The notes beneath the pieces were generated by a model. That model saw nothing but the letters and a program-made list of their open reading frames with translations, was not told the origin of the DNA and made no database searches. Shown here in pieces: positions 17,822 to 26,980 of a stretch of 64,000 bases of DNA. The DNA lies in the NCBI RefSeq assembly GCF_017751145.1, contig NZ_CP046640.1:1964137-2028136 (forward strand), written 5' to 3'. The stretch comes from Iocasia fonsfrigidae (lineage in GTDB: Bacteria > Bacillota > Halanaerobiia > Halanaerobiales > DTU029). The position numbers and the translations under genes were made by a program. Each line of letters starts with the position of its first letter. Within the stretch, counting starts at the first letter, position 1.

Positions 17822-19309
17822 ATGACAATAAGAAAGTACAACTCTATAATACTATTTATTACAGGATTCTTCCTATTCATGTTCACAAGAAGAAGTGAGC
17901 TATTTCCAACAATTCAAATAATGATAATAATTGCGCCAATTTTTATTTTGCGATTCATAAGGATTCAAAGTACTAAAAAAGGAATACTTTTGACATTCCT
18001 GGGATTCTTTTTAAGTTTGAACATAGCTCTCTTTGGACTTTTTGATCTGAGTGGTTCCTTAATGGAGATATTATTTAATACCGTTAGAAGCACAATTATT
18101 GCCCTAATGTATTTTGTACCTTATATGGTTGATAGACTCATATACCCAAAATTTAAAAAATATCCAATAATATCTTCTTTAATATTTCCGGTATCTGTAA
18201 CAGCAATTATGTTTTTATTTTCATTGGAAGGTCCAATAGATGGAACTGAAGCCAAGACCATTTTCTCATATGGTCCATTAATTTTTCAGCAGATTAATTC
18301 AATAACAGGACTTTGGGGATTCATTTTCATATTTTCCTGGATTGCTACAACTATCAATAATCTATGGGAATATAATTTTGAGATAAAGAAAAGTAAAACA
18401 GTACTAGTTGTTTTTGCTTCAATTTTTTTAGTCAGCTTGTTTTTTGGAACCATTAAGGTCAATACTACAAATCAATATGAAAATACAGTAAAAATTGCTG
18501 CAATAATTCTACTTCCAGAAGACGGGAAAGCCGTTTCAATGGAAAAAATAATAGAAGAAAGAAATACATCATCATTTAATAAAAGGTTGCTTAAAATTGA
18601 ACAATTAACAAAGACCGCATCCCAGAAAGGTGCAAAAATAATTTCATTTCAAGAGTTTGCTATGTTAATTAATGATGAAGATCAAGATTCATTAAGGAAG
18701 GAATACAAAAGAATAGCAAAAGAAAATAATGTATATTTAAGTATTACTTACGGATATTTCTCCAAAAAAGAAAAAGGTGAAAATAAACATCTTCTTATTA
18801 ATAATCAAGGAGAAATACTATTAGATTACACTAAAAGATATCTTTTAGGATTTGGAGATATTGGAGAGACTGCTGTCTTCAAAAAGGGTGTAGAAATCAT
18901 TCAATATACAGATACTCCTTATGGGCGACTTGCGATTTCAATTTGTAAAGATATGAATTACCCAGCTTACATAAGACAGGCAGGAGAAGCAGACGTAGAT
19001 ATAATGCTAAATCCTTCATACGATTTTCCGAAAAGCACATCACCTTCTTATTACGATAGGGCAATTGAAAATGGTTTTTCAATCATAAGACCAACCTACA
19101 ATGGGATAACTTATATGGAGGATTATAACGGAGAAATCATTGCTATGATGGATTCAGATAAAACAGAAACAGGTATTTTGTACGCAGATCTTCCAATTAA
19201 AGGGGTCGAAACAATTTATTATAAAATTGGAGACTTGCTTGGGTGGCTTTCTTTATTTGGACTTTTTGTATTAATCTTTATTAGTATTAGATTAAAGAAC
19301 AACTCCTAA
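17822..19309 (+). CDS. Lnt-like membrane carbon-nitrogen hydrolase
   Basis: 495 residues, near the 512 of Escherichia coli apolipoprotein N-acyltransferase. About six hydrophobic segments fill residues 1-215, followed by a nitrilase-fold domain (about 225-465) with a Glu-Lys-Cys triad at E278 (FQEFAML), K338 (DYTKRYLLGFGD) and C375 (SICKDMNYP); compare E267, K335 and C387 in the E. coli enzyme. A final membrane segment follows. The domain order equals Lnt, which N-acylates lipoproteins at the outer face of the inner membrane, but the regions around the triad diverge, so the acceptor may differ. It is inserted between two tetR remnants and preceded by the TetR operator. Confidence 0.75.
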   Translation: MTIRKYNSIILFITGFFLFMFTRRSELFPTIQIMIIIAPIFILRFIRIQSTKKGILLTFLGFFLSLNIALFGLFDLSGSLMEILFNTVRSTIIALMYFVPYMVDRLIYPKFKKYPIISSLIFPVSVTAIMFLFSLEGPIDGTEAKTIFSYGPLIFQQINSITGLWGFIFIFSWIATTINNLWEYNFEIKKSKTVLVVFASIFLVSLFFGTIKVNTTNQYENTVKIAAIILLPEDGKAVSMEKIIEERNTSSFNKRLLKIEQLTKTASQKGAKIISFQEFAMLINDEDQDSLRKEYKRIAKENNVYLSITYGYFSKKEKGENKHLLINNQGEILLDYTKRYLLGFGDIGETAVFKKGVEIIQYTDTPYGRLAISICKDMNYPAYIRQAGEADVDIMLNPSYDFPKSTSPSYYDRAIENGFSIIRPTYNGITYMEDYNGEIIAMMDSDKTETGILYADLPIKGVETIYYKIGDLLGWLSLFGLFVLIFISIRLKNNS

Positions 19310-19310
19310 T

Positions 19311-19349
19311 TTGATTGCCAGTACAATCTGGGGTTTAATAAAAAAATAG
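19311..19349 (+). pseudogene. Third tetR remnant (last 12 codons)
   Basis: Right after the Lnt-like stop, this frame reads LIASTIWGLIKK and a stop, equivalent to the last residues of tetR (TIWNLIKK) and of the 17.5-kb remnant (IASKIWDLIKR). It is a scar of repeated duplication; an operator copy again follows it. Confidence 0.7.
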
Positions 19350-19389
19350 GAGGTGATAAATAAATTTCGAAGACAAATATCCATTAACC

Positions 19390-19407
19390 ATACCTAACGT
19401 TCAGTAT
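19390..19407 (+). promoter_or_regulatory. TetR operator copy 4, before the MMPL operon
   Basis: ATACCTAACGTTCAGTAT, identical to copy 1 over its first 12 bases, overlapping a possible -10 TATTGT (19405-19410). It lies 51 bases before the transporter start codon. Confidence 0.75.
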
Positions 19408-19457
19408 TGTTAATGCGATTTTCCGATTTAGATAAAATAATGATAGGAGGAGATGGT

Positions 19458-22130
19458 ATGATAGATAACCTTTTTAAATGCTTAGCAAGAATAACTACCA
19501 AAAAGCCGGTTACAATATTACTTATTACAGGTATTATAACCGTTATTATGTTAATCCTCGCATCACATTTAAACTTGGAATTAAGTTGGGTGGCTCTGGC
19601 CCCCAAAGGGGACCCTTCACAATTTGAATATAAAAAGATATTAAATAACTATCCCTCTGCCAGTAAAATTTATATTACTATAAGAGATAAAAAAGGGAAT
19701 CCTGAGGAAGCTGCTAGAGTTGCAGCGGAGAGATTAAAAAAATTGGGTAAATATGTAGACAATGTAGAATATAAAGCTAATATAGAATATATGCTTAATA
19801 ATGGTATGTTGCTTTATAAAATAAAGGATCAGGAAAATATTACTTCAATACTAAAAGACCCTAATTTCACAGGATTTCTAAAAAACCTGAATGATTTATA
19901 TGATAGGAAATATAGGGAGAATAGTAATAATATTGAAGATGATAAAGATGATTTGGCTAGATCCTTCTGGGGATTAAAAGAGTTTTTACAGATATATGAT
20001 CAATCTCTGCAAAATGGTATAACAAATAAAGCATATGATAGAGGAATTAATCAATTATTAATTGGTGACCCATATATACGTTCTATTGGTGGGAATACAT
20101 TACTAATGACAGTTCAACCAACCTTTGGCGTTATGGATTATCAGAATCTCAAACCAGGGGTAAATGCTATTGAAAATGAGATTAAATCAATAGAAAAGGA
20201 ATATCCAAATTATCAATATGGTTTAACAGGTATGCATGTAATTAGTAGAGATGAACTGGTCACAAGTTTCAGGGATTCCAATATAGCTATGACTATTGGT
20301 TTTGTTTTGATAATTATAATCTTGATAATAGCATTTAAAATGTGGCTTTCACCTTTGTTATCTATTATTCCGCTTATAGTTGGGATTATTTGGGACATGG
20401 GATTCACGACAATTATTATTGGTAGATTAAATATTATGACTGTCTTTACTGCAGCTATGTTAATTGGTCTAGGGATTGATTTTTCAGTACATATTTTAAG
20501 CGGCTATACTGAGGCCAGGAGTAATAATAAGTCTGCGTATCAGGCTATCTATTATTCTTTACAGAAGACAGGTCCGGGAATATTAACTGGAGCACTTACT
20601 ACCTCAGCAGCATTCTTTGCTTTGACAATCAGCTCTTTAGGTCTGTTAGTAGAACTTGGTATTACTATGGGTATAGGTATTTTAACTATTATGCTGGCTG
20701 TTTTCTTTATTCTACCCTCTATTTTATATCTATGGGTGAATAAGCAAGGGAAAACAAAAACTGTTAAGCATGGAAGTTTTAAGATAATTGGTAGGTCAGC
20801 AGTATTTTTTAACCGATGGAAATATCCAGTTATGATACTGATATTATTAATAAGCATTTTGATGGGATGGTATGGTGAGAAGACCAATGTATATTTGAAT
20901 CTCAAAAAAATAGAGCCTCATGGTCTGGATTCCATTAAAGTTATGGATGATATTTCAGATAAATACGATATGAGTAATGATGCGGTTATGTATACGACTA
21001 ATAATCTGCTGGATACCTATAATTTAGCAGAAGAGTTAGATGATAAGCCCCAGGTTGATACTGTAAGTACGATAACTGATTATCTACCACCTGAAAGCAT
21101 TCAAAAAAAACGATTAAAAGAGTTAAGGAAAACAGGCATAAATGCTTTCATCGATAATCCACCGGTCTATCATAATATTGATAAAGGAGAATTGCTAAAG
21201 CAGTTTGAGCGTTTGAATGACAATATGATTGAAATGGGGCAGTTGTCTTTTATGGCCGGTATTGATGAAATTGTTACTGTTACTGATCAAATTACAGGAA
21301 CTCCCGATCAGGCAGGAATTCTACCTGCTATAATCAATAGGCTTAAAGAAGAAGGGTATAAGCATGAATATTTAAGTGATTCAGCGGCTTTGTTTTATCG
21401 GCTTTTTTCTGAGAAAAGTAAGATTATGAAAGTTTCAAGTTTGCTAACTATAGTAGATTTACCTGAAGATATCAGAAATAGGTTCCTGAATAAAAAGGGG
21501 GATTCATTTCTGACCAGTGTTTATGCAAAGGGGAACCTCTGGGATAATATCCAAAAACCCTATGGCAAAAATTTTATTTATATGTTAAGAGATAAGGTTC
21601 CCCAGATAACAGGCTCACCAATATTTTTACGCATTCTATATGACACATTATATAGTGAGGTGCCTGAAGCCTTGTTATTAGTAGGTATTACAGTTTTAAT
21701 ACTTTTATTATTCCATTTTAAATCTATTAAATTGGCTTTGATTACTATTTTACCACTCATAGTAGCTATGATAGTAACAGTTGGTGCAGTACATTTATTA
21801 AAAACTGAACTGGATATCTTCAGTGTACTGGCTTTTCCTCTTATTATAGGGATAGGTATTGATTATGGCGTACACTTTGTTCACCATCTGAAAATCAGGG
21901 GAGAGGGCTTAGAGGAATCCTTCAGTAGTGTTGGTCGAGCAGTATTTTTGACTACAATAACAACCATGGCTTCATTCGGAACACTAATGATTGCTAAATA
22001 TAGGGGAATTTTCCGAATGGGCGTAACTATGTTTATAGGAGTAGCTTTATGTTTTATCTTTGTTATTCTATTGATACCTATCTTTACTGAAAACAAACAG
22101 GAAAATAGGGAAGAAAAAAACAAATTTTAA
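19458..22130 (+). CDS. MMPL/RND-superfamily exporter (Patched/HpnN-like)
   Basis: 890 residues from ATG 19458 behind AGGAGG; an upstream in-frame TTG at 19407 overlaps the operator. Twelve membrane segments fall in two halves: a single N-terminal helix, a ~200-residue extracytoplasmic loop, then five helices with IGLGIDFSVHILSGYTEA. The second half repeats this with IGIGIDYGVHFVHHL. These GxGxD motifs carry the proton-relay aspartates of MMPL-type pumps. Relatives move lipids or hopanoids from the inner membrane. The two following genes encode a LolA-like periplasmic protein and a predicted outer-membrane barrel, so the three could form a complete lipid route under TetR control. Confidence 0.92.
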   Translation: MIDNLFKCLARITTKKPVTILLITGIITVIMLILASHLNLELSWVALAPKGDPSQFEYKKILNNYPSASKIYITIRDKKGNPEEAARVAAERLKKLGKYVDNVEYKANIEYMLNNGMLLYKIKDQENITSILKDPNFTGFLKNLNDLYDRKYRENSNNIEDDKDDLARSFWGLKEFLQIYDQSLQNGITNKAYDRGINQLLIGDPYIRSIGGNTLLMTVQPTFGVMDYQNLKPGVNAIENEIKSIEKEYPNYQYGLTGMHVISRDELVTSFRDSNIAMTIGFVLIIIILIIAFKMWLSPLLSIIPLIVGIIWDMGFTTIIIGRLNIMTVFTAAMLIGLGIDFSVHILSGYTEARSNNKSAYQAIYYSLQKTGPGILTGALTTSAAFFALTISSLGLLVELGITMGIGILTIMLAVFFILPSILYLWVNKQGKTKTVKHGSFKIIGRSAVFFNRWKYPVMILILLISILMGWYGEKTNVYLNLKKIEPHGLDSIKVMDDISDKYDMSNDAVMYTTNNLLDTYNLAEELDDKPQVDTVSTITDYLPPESIQKKRLKELRKTGINAFIDNPPVYHNIDKGELLKQFERLNDNMIEMGQLSFMAGIDEIVTVTDQITGTPDQAGILPAIINRLKEEGYKHEYLSDSAALFYRLFSEKSKIMKVSSLLTIVDLPEDIRNRFLNKKGDSFLTSVYAKGNLWDNIQKPYGKNFIYMLRDKVPQITGSPIFLRILYDTLYSEVPEALLLVGITVLILLLFHFKSIKLALITILPLIVAMIVTVGAVHLLKTELDIFSVLAFPLIIGIGIDYGVHFVHHLKIRGEGLEESFSSVGRAVFLTTITTMASFGTLMIAKYRGIFRMGVTMFIGVALCFIFVILLIPIFTENKQENREEKNKF

Positions 22131-22146
22131 CTAGGAGGTAATTGAA

Positions 22147-22905
22147 ATGAAATTAAATTTAAGAGTATTTAGTCTGATACTGATATTAGTTTTTGCTATG
22201 GGAGCAATGGCTACGGCTGCAGATATTAGCGGTAATGAAATAATGAAAAAAGCAGATGAGAATATGAATTATGGTAGTTACAAGGGGAAAGGTAAAATGA
22301 TAATTCATACAACTAGTGGTGATGAAAGGGTTTTAAAGATGGAGATGTGGGGCCAGGGAACTGAAGAATCAATTATGAAATACTATGAACCTCAACGAGT
22401 AAATGGTGTTACATTTCTTTTCCTTCATAAAAATATTTGGTCATATTTCCCCAGAACCGGTCGGGTACGCCATTTAGGAGAACATGTGAAGAATCAGAAG
22501 ATGATGGGTAGTTCATTTAGCTATGATGATTTTAATGGTAAAATCTTTGATGATTATCAGTCAAAATTAATCAAAGAAGAGGAATTTAACAATGAAAAAT
22601 GTTATTTTGTAAAAGGTGTGGCTAAAAACGCTCAGGCAGCTTATGATAGTTTTGAAGCCTGGGTTGCAGAAGATGGATTTAGACCACTAAAGGTTAATTA
22701 TTTTAAGGATAACCAGCAGGTAAAGGTAATGAACACTGAAAGTTTTCAGAGAATTAATGGTGAATTACGTCCCAGAAAAATTGTAATGAAAGACTTAGAG
22801 GATAATAATACGACTAGCTTTGAATATTTAGAGATGAAGACCGGAATTAAATTCAGACCTGATTTCTTTAATGAAAGAAACCTGAAAAGAATATCCCAGA
22901 GTTAA
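22147..22905 (+). CDS. LolA-like outer membrane lipoprotein-sorting protein
   Basis: 252 residues: signal peptide (1-25, ending ATA-AD), then an eleven-stranded LolA/LppX-like fold recognised by KMEMWGQGTEESIMKYYEP, NGVTFLFLHKNIWSYFPRTG and MMGSSFSYDDF, the hallmark of the family named outer-membrane lipoprotein-sorting protein. Such proteins hold acyl chains in a hydrophobic cup while crossing the periplasm. Start ATG lies behind AGGAGG, 16 bases after the MMPL gene. Its partners in many genomes are MMPL pumps or FtsX permeases; both types occur here, the latter as a remnant at 24.2 kb. Confidence 0.9.
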   Translation: MKLNLRVFSLILILVFAMGAMATAADISGNEIMKKADENMNYGSYKGKGKMIIHTTSGDERVLKMEMWGQGTEESIMKYYEPQRVNGVTFLFLHKNIWSYFPRTGRVRHLGEHVKNQKMMGSSFSYDDFNGKIFDDYQSKLIKEEEFNNEKCYFVKGVAKNAQAAYDSFEAWVAEDGFRPLKVNYFKDNQQVKVMNTESFQRINGELRPRKIVMKDLEDNNTTSFEYLEMKTGIKFRPDFFNERNLKRISQS

Positions 22906-22921
22906 GGAGGCCATAATTAGG

Positions 22922-24118
22922 ATGAGAAATAGAGTAATAGTAGTATTATTAATAATACTACTCTTTATCTCACTACAAATTAGGGCAGCTGATTTTTCTT
23001 ATAAAGCTATGTTTGAATCTTATCTGGAAGACTACCGGGAAGATGGGGAAGAGTATTTTACTTCATTGAATGAGTTTAATCTAAAAATTGATACAGGAAC
23101 TTTTAATTATACGTTGCATCTTGATGGTAGTGTACTGTTTAATGACAAGGGGTTTAAGGATTTAAATGAGCTTTCAATAAAGTGTAAATCAAAATTAAAT
23201 AAATTATTCCTGAATTGCTGGTTTACAGAGGGGCAGCTTAAATTTGGTAAACAGCGAATAGCCTGGGGTTCTGGTTATTTCTTTAATCCTACAGACTTGA
23301 TTAATCCCCTAAAAGAAGATGATAAAGGGGAGATAAATCCCCGTGATGCTACTGAAGGGGTATATGGCAGATATTATATAGGGGCTGCTACCCTGGAAGC
23401 TGTAGTGATAACTGATTTTCAACCCCTGGGACCGGATACAGATAAAGAAGCTGCTAATCTTGCACAACAATACAATCCGTTATTAACAGGGGAAGTAGAT
23501 TTACCAGAAAACTTTTCTGAGGAAAGGGAACTTGCTGTAAGGTATTCAACACTAATTAATATGTTTGACTTTTCCCTGTTATATTATCAGGGTAGGGAAG
23601 ATTATCCAGTAGTAGAGCTTAACCCAGCATCAGCTAAACTTTTACTTAAACATCCCCGAAAAGATGTCATAGGAATTAATTTATCAGGTACAGTCGGTGA
23701 TATTGCTGTCTGGAGTGAAGCCAGCTATTCCAATCCTGAAATAGGGGACAATTACTTACAGTCAATTATCGGGATGGATTATACTTTTGAAAATGGGATA
23801 CATCTACTGGGAGAATATTACTACGATAATAGTTTTTCTAATTTTGTTTCTGACCAGGAAGTTGATATAAAAGATTTTATTTGTCTTGAGGCTGATTATA
23901 ATTTGACTGATTTAATAAAAATAGAAGCTGATTATTTAACTCCTATTAATTCAGATTATTATCAGATATATGGAAAACTAACTTATCCTATCCGACAAAA
24001 TCTTGAACTAGAGACTGGCTTTAATAAAAGTGGCAATAAAGAGGGAACAATTTTTGAAAATAATAGTTTTTTCTCTATAAAAGATAAAATATACTTTAAA
24101 ATAAAATATTATTTTTAA
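22922..24118 (+). CDS. Predicted outer-membrane beta-barrel (DUF1302-like)
   Basis: 398 residues with a signal peptide (1-22, ending IRA-AD) and a body of alternating polar/hydrophobic strands. A conserved core GKQRIAWGSGYFFNPTDLIN resembles DUF1302-type barrels found with MMPL pumps in Gram-negative bacteria. The protein ends in an aromatic phenylalanine (KIYFKIKYYF), the usual signal for barrel assembly. Third gene of the TetR-controlled operon, 16 bases after the LolA-like gene with AAGGAGG between them. It is probably the outer-membrane exit or receptor for the transported lipid; no sequence proof of the cargo. Confidence 0.75.
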   Translation: MRNRVIVVLLIILLFISLQIRAADFSYKAMFESYLEDYREDGEEYFTSLNEFNLKIDTGTFNYTLHLDGSVLFNDKGFKDLNELSIKCKSKLNKLFLNCWFTEGQLKFGKQRIAWGSGYFFNPTDLINPLKEDDKGEINPRDATEGVYGRYYIGAATLEAVVITDFQPLGPDTDKEAANLAQQYNPLLTGEVDLPENFSEERELAVRYSTLINMFDFSLLYYQGREDYPVVELNPASAKLLLKHPRKDVIGINLSGTVGDIAVWSEASYSNPEIGDNYLQSIIGMDYTFENGIHLLGEYYYDNSFSNFVSDQEVDIKDFICLEADYNLTDLIKIEADYLTPINSDYYQIYGKLTYPIRQNLELETGFNKSGNKEGTIFENNSFFSIKDKIYFKIKYYF

Positions 24119-24198
24119 TTCTTCATGGATTTTAAAGAAAAGGCTTTTGAGGGGACAAAAGGAAACCTTTCTGTGTCGTTTTATCATTATAATTACTG

Positions 24199-24476
24199 TC
24201 AGAAGCTAGTGAGGAGAAACCAATATATAAGATTTTAAAAAATATTGGAGTTACTCAAAAGGAAATTAAAGCTTTACTTTTCAAGCAAACATTGTTTATA
24301 TTTTATGCCATTGATAGTAGGTATTACCCACAGCCTGGTAGCAGTAACTATTTTAGAGAAGTTATTAAGTACAAATTTAACAATACCAATCTCTATAACT
24401 ATTATAATCCATACCTAATCTATATGGTCTATTATATATTAACAGTAAATTCTTATAACCAGATATTAAGTGAATA
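24199..24476 (+). pseudogene. Remnant of an FtsX-type ABC transporter permease
   Basis: The frame from 24199 reads SEASEEKPIYKILKNIGVTQ, then KEIKALLFKQTLFIFYA. After a one-base shift it continues LIVGITHSLVAVTILEKLL and a stop. This is the conserved region before the last helices of FtsX/BceB-type permeases (a KIGVTKKEIKKLLF-like core, then VGIxHSxxAL). The rest of the gene and its ATPase are gone. The downstream part of the 24.1-24.9 kb gap holds the NifX-like remnant, a promoter and a terminator. Confidence 0.65.
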
Positions 24477-24545
24477 GTAAAGAATCAACAAAGTTATTTT
24501 TAACTAATATTCAGTTATAAATTAACAAATTTTTACTGATAAATA

Positions 24546-24574
24546 TTGACATATTATTCTATGTAGTCTATAAT
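24546..24574 (+). promoter_or_regulatory. Sigma-A promoter in the decayed region
   Basis: TTGACA (24546-24551), 17-bp spacer, TATAAT (24569-24574): a near-consensus promoter that now drives only the broken frame starting at 24610. Confidence 0.65.
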
Positions 24575-24609
24575 AAAAATTAGCAAATTTAAATAAGGAG
24601 AATTAGTAG

Positions 24610-24828
24610 ATGAAAATAGTTGTTTCTTAACTAGAAGCTAATTTAATAAATTTGGAATTTTGTAGCCAAGGGGTTAGTATGTCCTTTTTGTTCTTATTCC
24701 TATTTTTTGTTAAGAGCAATTGTTTTATATCAATATATAATAATTTCGGAAAAACAATAACTATATTTTATAGTATGTATTTGATATTATTATATTATCT
24801 ATTCTGGTTTAGATTCAAAGACCTGTAA
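24610..24828 (+). pseudogene. Possible NifX/NifB-type cofactor-binding protein remnant
   Basis: An ATG behind AAGGAG opens a frame MKIVVS, stop, LEANLI. The start resembles dinitrogenase iron-molybdenum cofactor proteins (MKIxVSSLEGNLDSxxxPRFGRC). In another frame a little further on PRG, stop, YVLFV appears, which would match PRFGRCxYFLFV. The identification rests on short matches and is tentative. A terminator follows directly. Confidence 0.38.
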
Positions 24829-24861
24829 GGGAACAGTATGTTCTTTTACAGATCTTTTTTT
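24817..24861 (+). terminator. Terminator before the acetyltransferase gene
   Basis: Stem AAAGACCTGTAAGGGAAC / GTTCTTTTACAGATCTTT with a few mismatches and a 5-base loop, running into a T-tract. Confidence 0.78.
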
Positions 24862-24932
24862 ATGGAGGAAAGGGAATTAAATTTATTTTAGAGAGATTTT
24901 TATAGCAATTAAAAAATGGAGGTTATTACTAT

Positions 24933-25805
24933 ATGGAATATAAGCTGTATGTTGATTATAAAAATATTGAGTGGTTGAGAAATAGTTTTTTTGATTTTTC
25001 ACAGGGGGTTTTTGGTATCTCCTTTAAAGAATGGTATGAATATGGTTTCTGGAATGACAAATATATTTGCTATTCGTTAGTTGATAACAGAAAGATGATT
25101 TCAAATATTTCTATATCAAAAATAAAAGTTTTTATAGATGGTAGTTTAAAAAATGCAATTCAATTAGCTACTGTAGGTACTTTAAAAGATTATAGAGGAA
25201 AAGGGCTTTCCAGATGCTTGATGGAAAGAGTACTAGCTGAATATGAAGATAGATGTGACTTGTTCTTTCTCTCGGCAAATAATTCGGTAATAGATTTTTA
25301 CCCTAAATTCGGTTTCCGCCGTATAATAGAATGCAAATATACAGCTAGGAAACCAGTTATTCGGAATAAAGGTACTGCCAGAAAAATGAACTTAAAAGAC
25401 AAAGACGATCTGACTATAATTCTGAACAGATCTCAGGGGAATATCCCATTAAGTAATATTTTTGAAATATCAGATTATACCCATATCTTGATGTGGTATT
25501 TAGTGAATTTTTACAAGGAATGCATATGGTATATTGAAGACAAAGGGATTGTTGTTATATGTAAAGTACTAGACCGGACCTTACATGTCTTTGATATATT
25601 AAGTAAAGATAATTTTCAATTTCTTGATATTCTTGTTTATCTGACTACAGAAGAATTTGAACTGATCAGGTTTCATTTTACACCTGATAAGATGGGAATA
25701 GAGGTTAATAGTGAGCCTATTATGGATGATGACCCTTTCTTTGTACAGGGTAGTTTTAGCCTGAAGGGAAAAGAGTTTAAGGTTCCTCAATTGGCACAGA
25801 CATAA
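24933..25805 (+). CDS. GNAT-family N-acetyltransferase
   Basis: 290 residues. The GNAT acetyl-CoA site is visible at about residues 85-105 (VGTLKDYRGKGLSRCLM, with the R/Q-x-x-G-x-G/A loop), followed by FLSANNSVIDFYPKFGFRRI, the usual C-terminal motif. The second half (about 145-290) is an additional, less conserved domain, as in Eis-like or YhbS-like two-domain members. It transfers an acetyl group to an unknown amine. The frame is intact although its surroundings are decayed; ATG follows GGAGG at slightly long spacing. Confidence 0.85.
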   Translation: MEYKLYVDYKNIEWLRNSFFDFSQGVFGISFKEWYEYGFWNDKYICYSLVDNRKMISNISISKIKVFIDGSLKNAIQLATVGTLKDYRGKGLSRCLMERVLAEYEDRCDLFFLSANNSVIDFYPKFGFRRIIECKYTARKPVIRNKGTARKMNLKDKDDLTIILNRSQGNIPLSNIFEISDYTHILMWYLVNFYKECIWYIEDKGIVVICKVLDRTLHVFDILSKDNFQFLDILVYLTTEEFELIRFHFTPDKMGIEVNSEPIMDDDPFFVQGSFSLKGKEFKVPQLAQT

Positions 25806-25811
25806 ATTGGA

Positions 25812-26227
25812 ATGGGGAAAAAGGTGAGATGTAATCGTAGCTGTACTCTTATTCTATTTTTGCAAAAAATATCAAGTTTTATGAGAGGTTATCTGATATA
25901 CTGTTCTTTGCTTTCAACCTGGTTTAGGCTGGTATATGCTGCAATTTTTGGGGATTTATTAGTTAATCTTCTTGAAGTTTCACATATCTTAAGTAATCCT
26001 GTATATTTAAAAGCCTTTGGAGCAGAGCAACTTAATGCCCAGGTGATATTACTACTTAATACATTTAACAATGGATGGGATGTAAGTTTTCTAATCTTTG
26101 GTCTACATTTATTTGTCCTCGCTTAGTTGGTATTCTGGTAATAATTTTATCTACAGGATATTTAGTAGATTCCACTGGGAAAATTATTTGTTCTAATTAT
26201 AATCTGTCAGTTGCTATGTATACTTTT
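25812..26227 (+). pseudogene. DUF4386-type membrane protein remnant
   Basis: Frame one (25812-26126) reads AEQLNAQVILLLNTFNNGWD and ISFxIFGLHLFVL-like membrane sequence, then stops. A shift of frame continues as LVGILVIILSTGYLVDSTGK and NYNLSVAMYTF. Together these match the second half of DUF4386 proteins (LNxFxxGWxIxxIFFGLHLLLLGYL, then GILLIIAGLGYLIDS). The first third of the family is missing. The last helix runs straight into a sigma-factor sequence, so a deletion has joined two genes. Confidence 0.62.
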
Positions 26228-26980
26228 GCTATCCGGATGACCGGTAATATTCATGATGCTGAAGATATTACACAGGAAATATTAATAAAAATAATTACCA
26301 GACTGGCTACATTTAAAGGAGAGAGCAGTTTTCGTACCTGGTTGTACCGTATTGTCTCAAATTATGTTTTAAATATGAAGAGAAAGAAACAGGAATACCT
26401 TTTTCCATCATTTGAGGAACATAGAAAGTTACTGTTACATTCTCCTGACATGGAAGTAAATGATTTTTATGGTAGTGATATAGAGCAGAAGGTATTGATT
26501 AGAGAAACATAGATCCGCTGTCTCATGGGGATGATTCTTTGCCTTGACAGAAAACAGCGGCTAGCTTTTATTTTAGGGTCTATTTTTTCTACAAATTCAA
26601 AAATTGCTGGAGAAATAATAGGAATTAGTCCGGTATATTATCGAAAGTTATTATCAAGAGCCAGGAGCCAATTGAAGTCTTATTTAGATGGGAGGTGCAG
26701 CTTATTAAATAAAAATGGCAGTTGTAAATGTGTTCATAAGACTAATGCTGCTATCAAAGCTGGATATATCAATCCAGACAACTTACAATTTGAAGCAGGA
26801 TATGTAAAGAAAGTAAAGGATTTTGTAAAACAGTATTCCCGTGAGGCTGAAGAGACATTAACTATACGTTTTGAGCAATTATTTAAAGAACAACCATTCT
26901 GGGAATCCCCAGACTATAAAAAATTTCTAAATCAAAAGATTAAAACAATGGAAATGGCCTGGAGAAATTTAAATAAATAA
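26228..26980 (+). pseudogene. ECF-type sigma-70 factor, truncated and with an internal stop
   Basis: Region 2 of a sigma factor is clear (MTGNIHDAEDITQEILIKII, FKGESSFRTWLYRIVSNYVL), then an in-frame TAG at 26510, then region 4 (GMILCLDRKQRLAFILG, ISPVYYRKLLSRARSQL) and a cysteine-bearing tail (NGSCKCVHKTNAAIKAGYIN) typical of this group. The first ~20 codons have been replaced by the end of a DUF4386 protein. The truncation together with the nonsense codon makes it a pseudogene; a GTG or ATG restart could at best yield region 4 alone. Confidence 0.8.

Noticed and set aside
24292-24477. 61-residue open frame after the barrel gene
   Set aside because: It is the wrong frame of the FtsX-permease remnant; the recognisable protein sequence needs a one-base shift.
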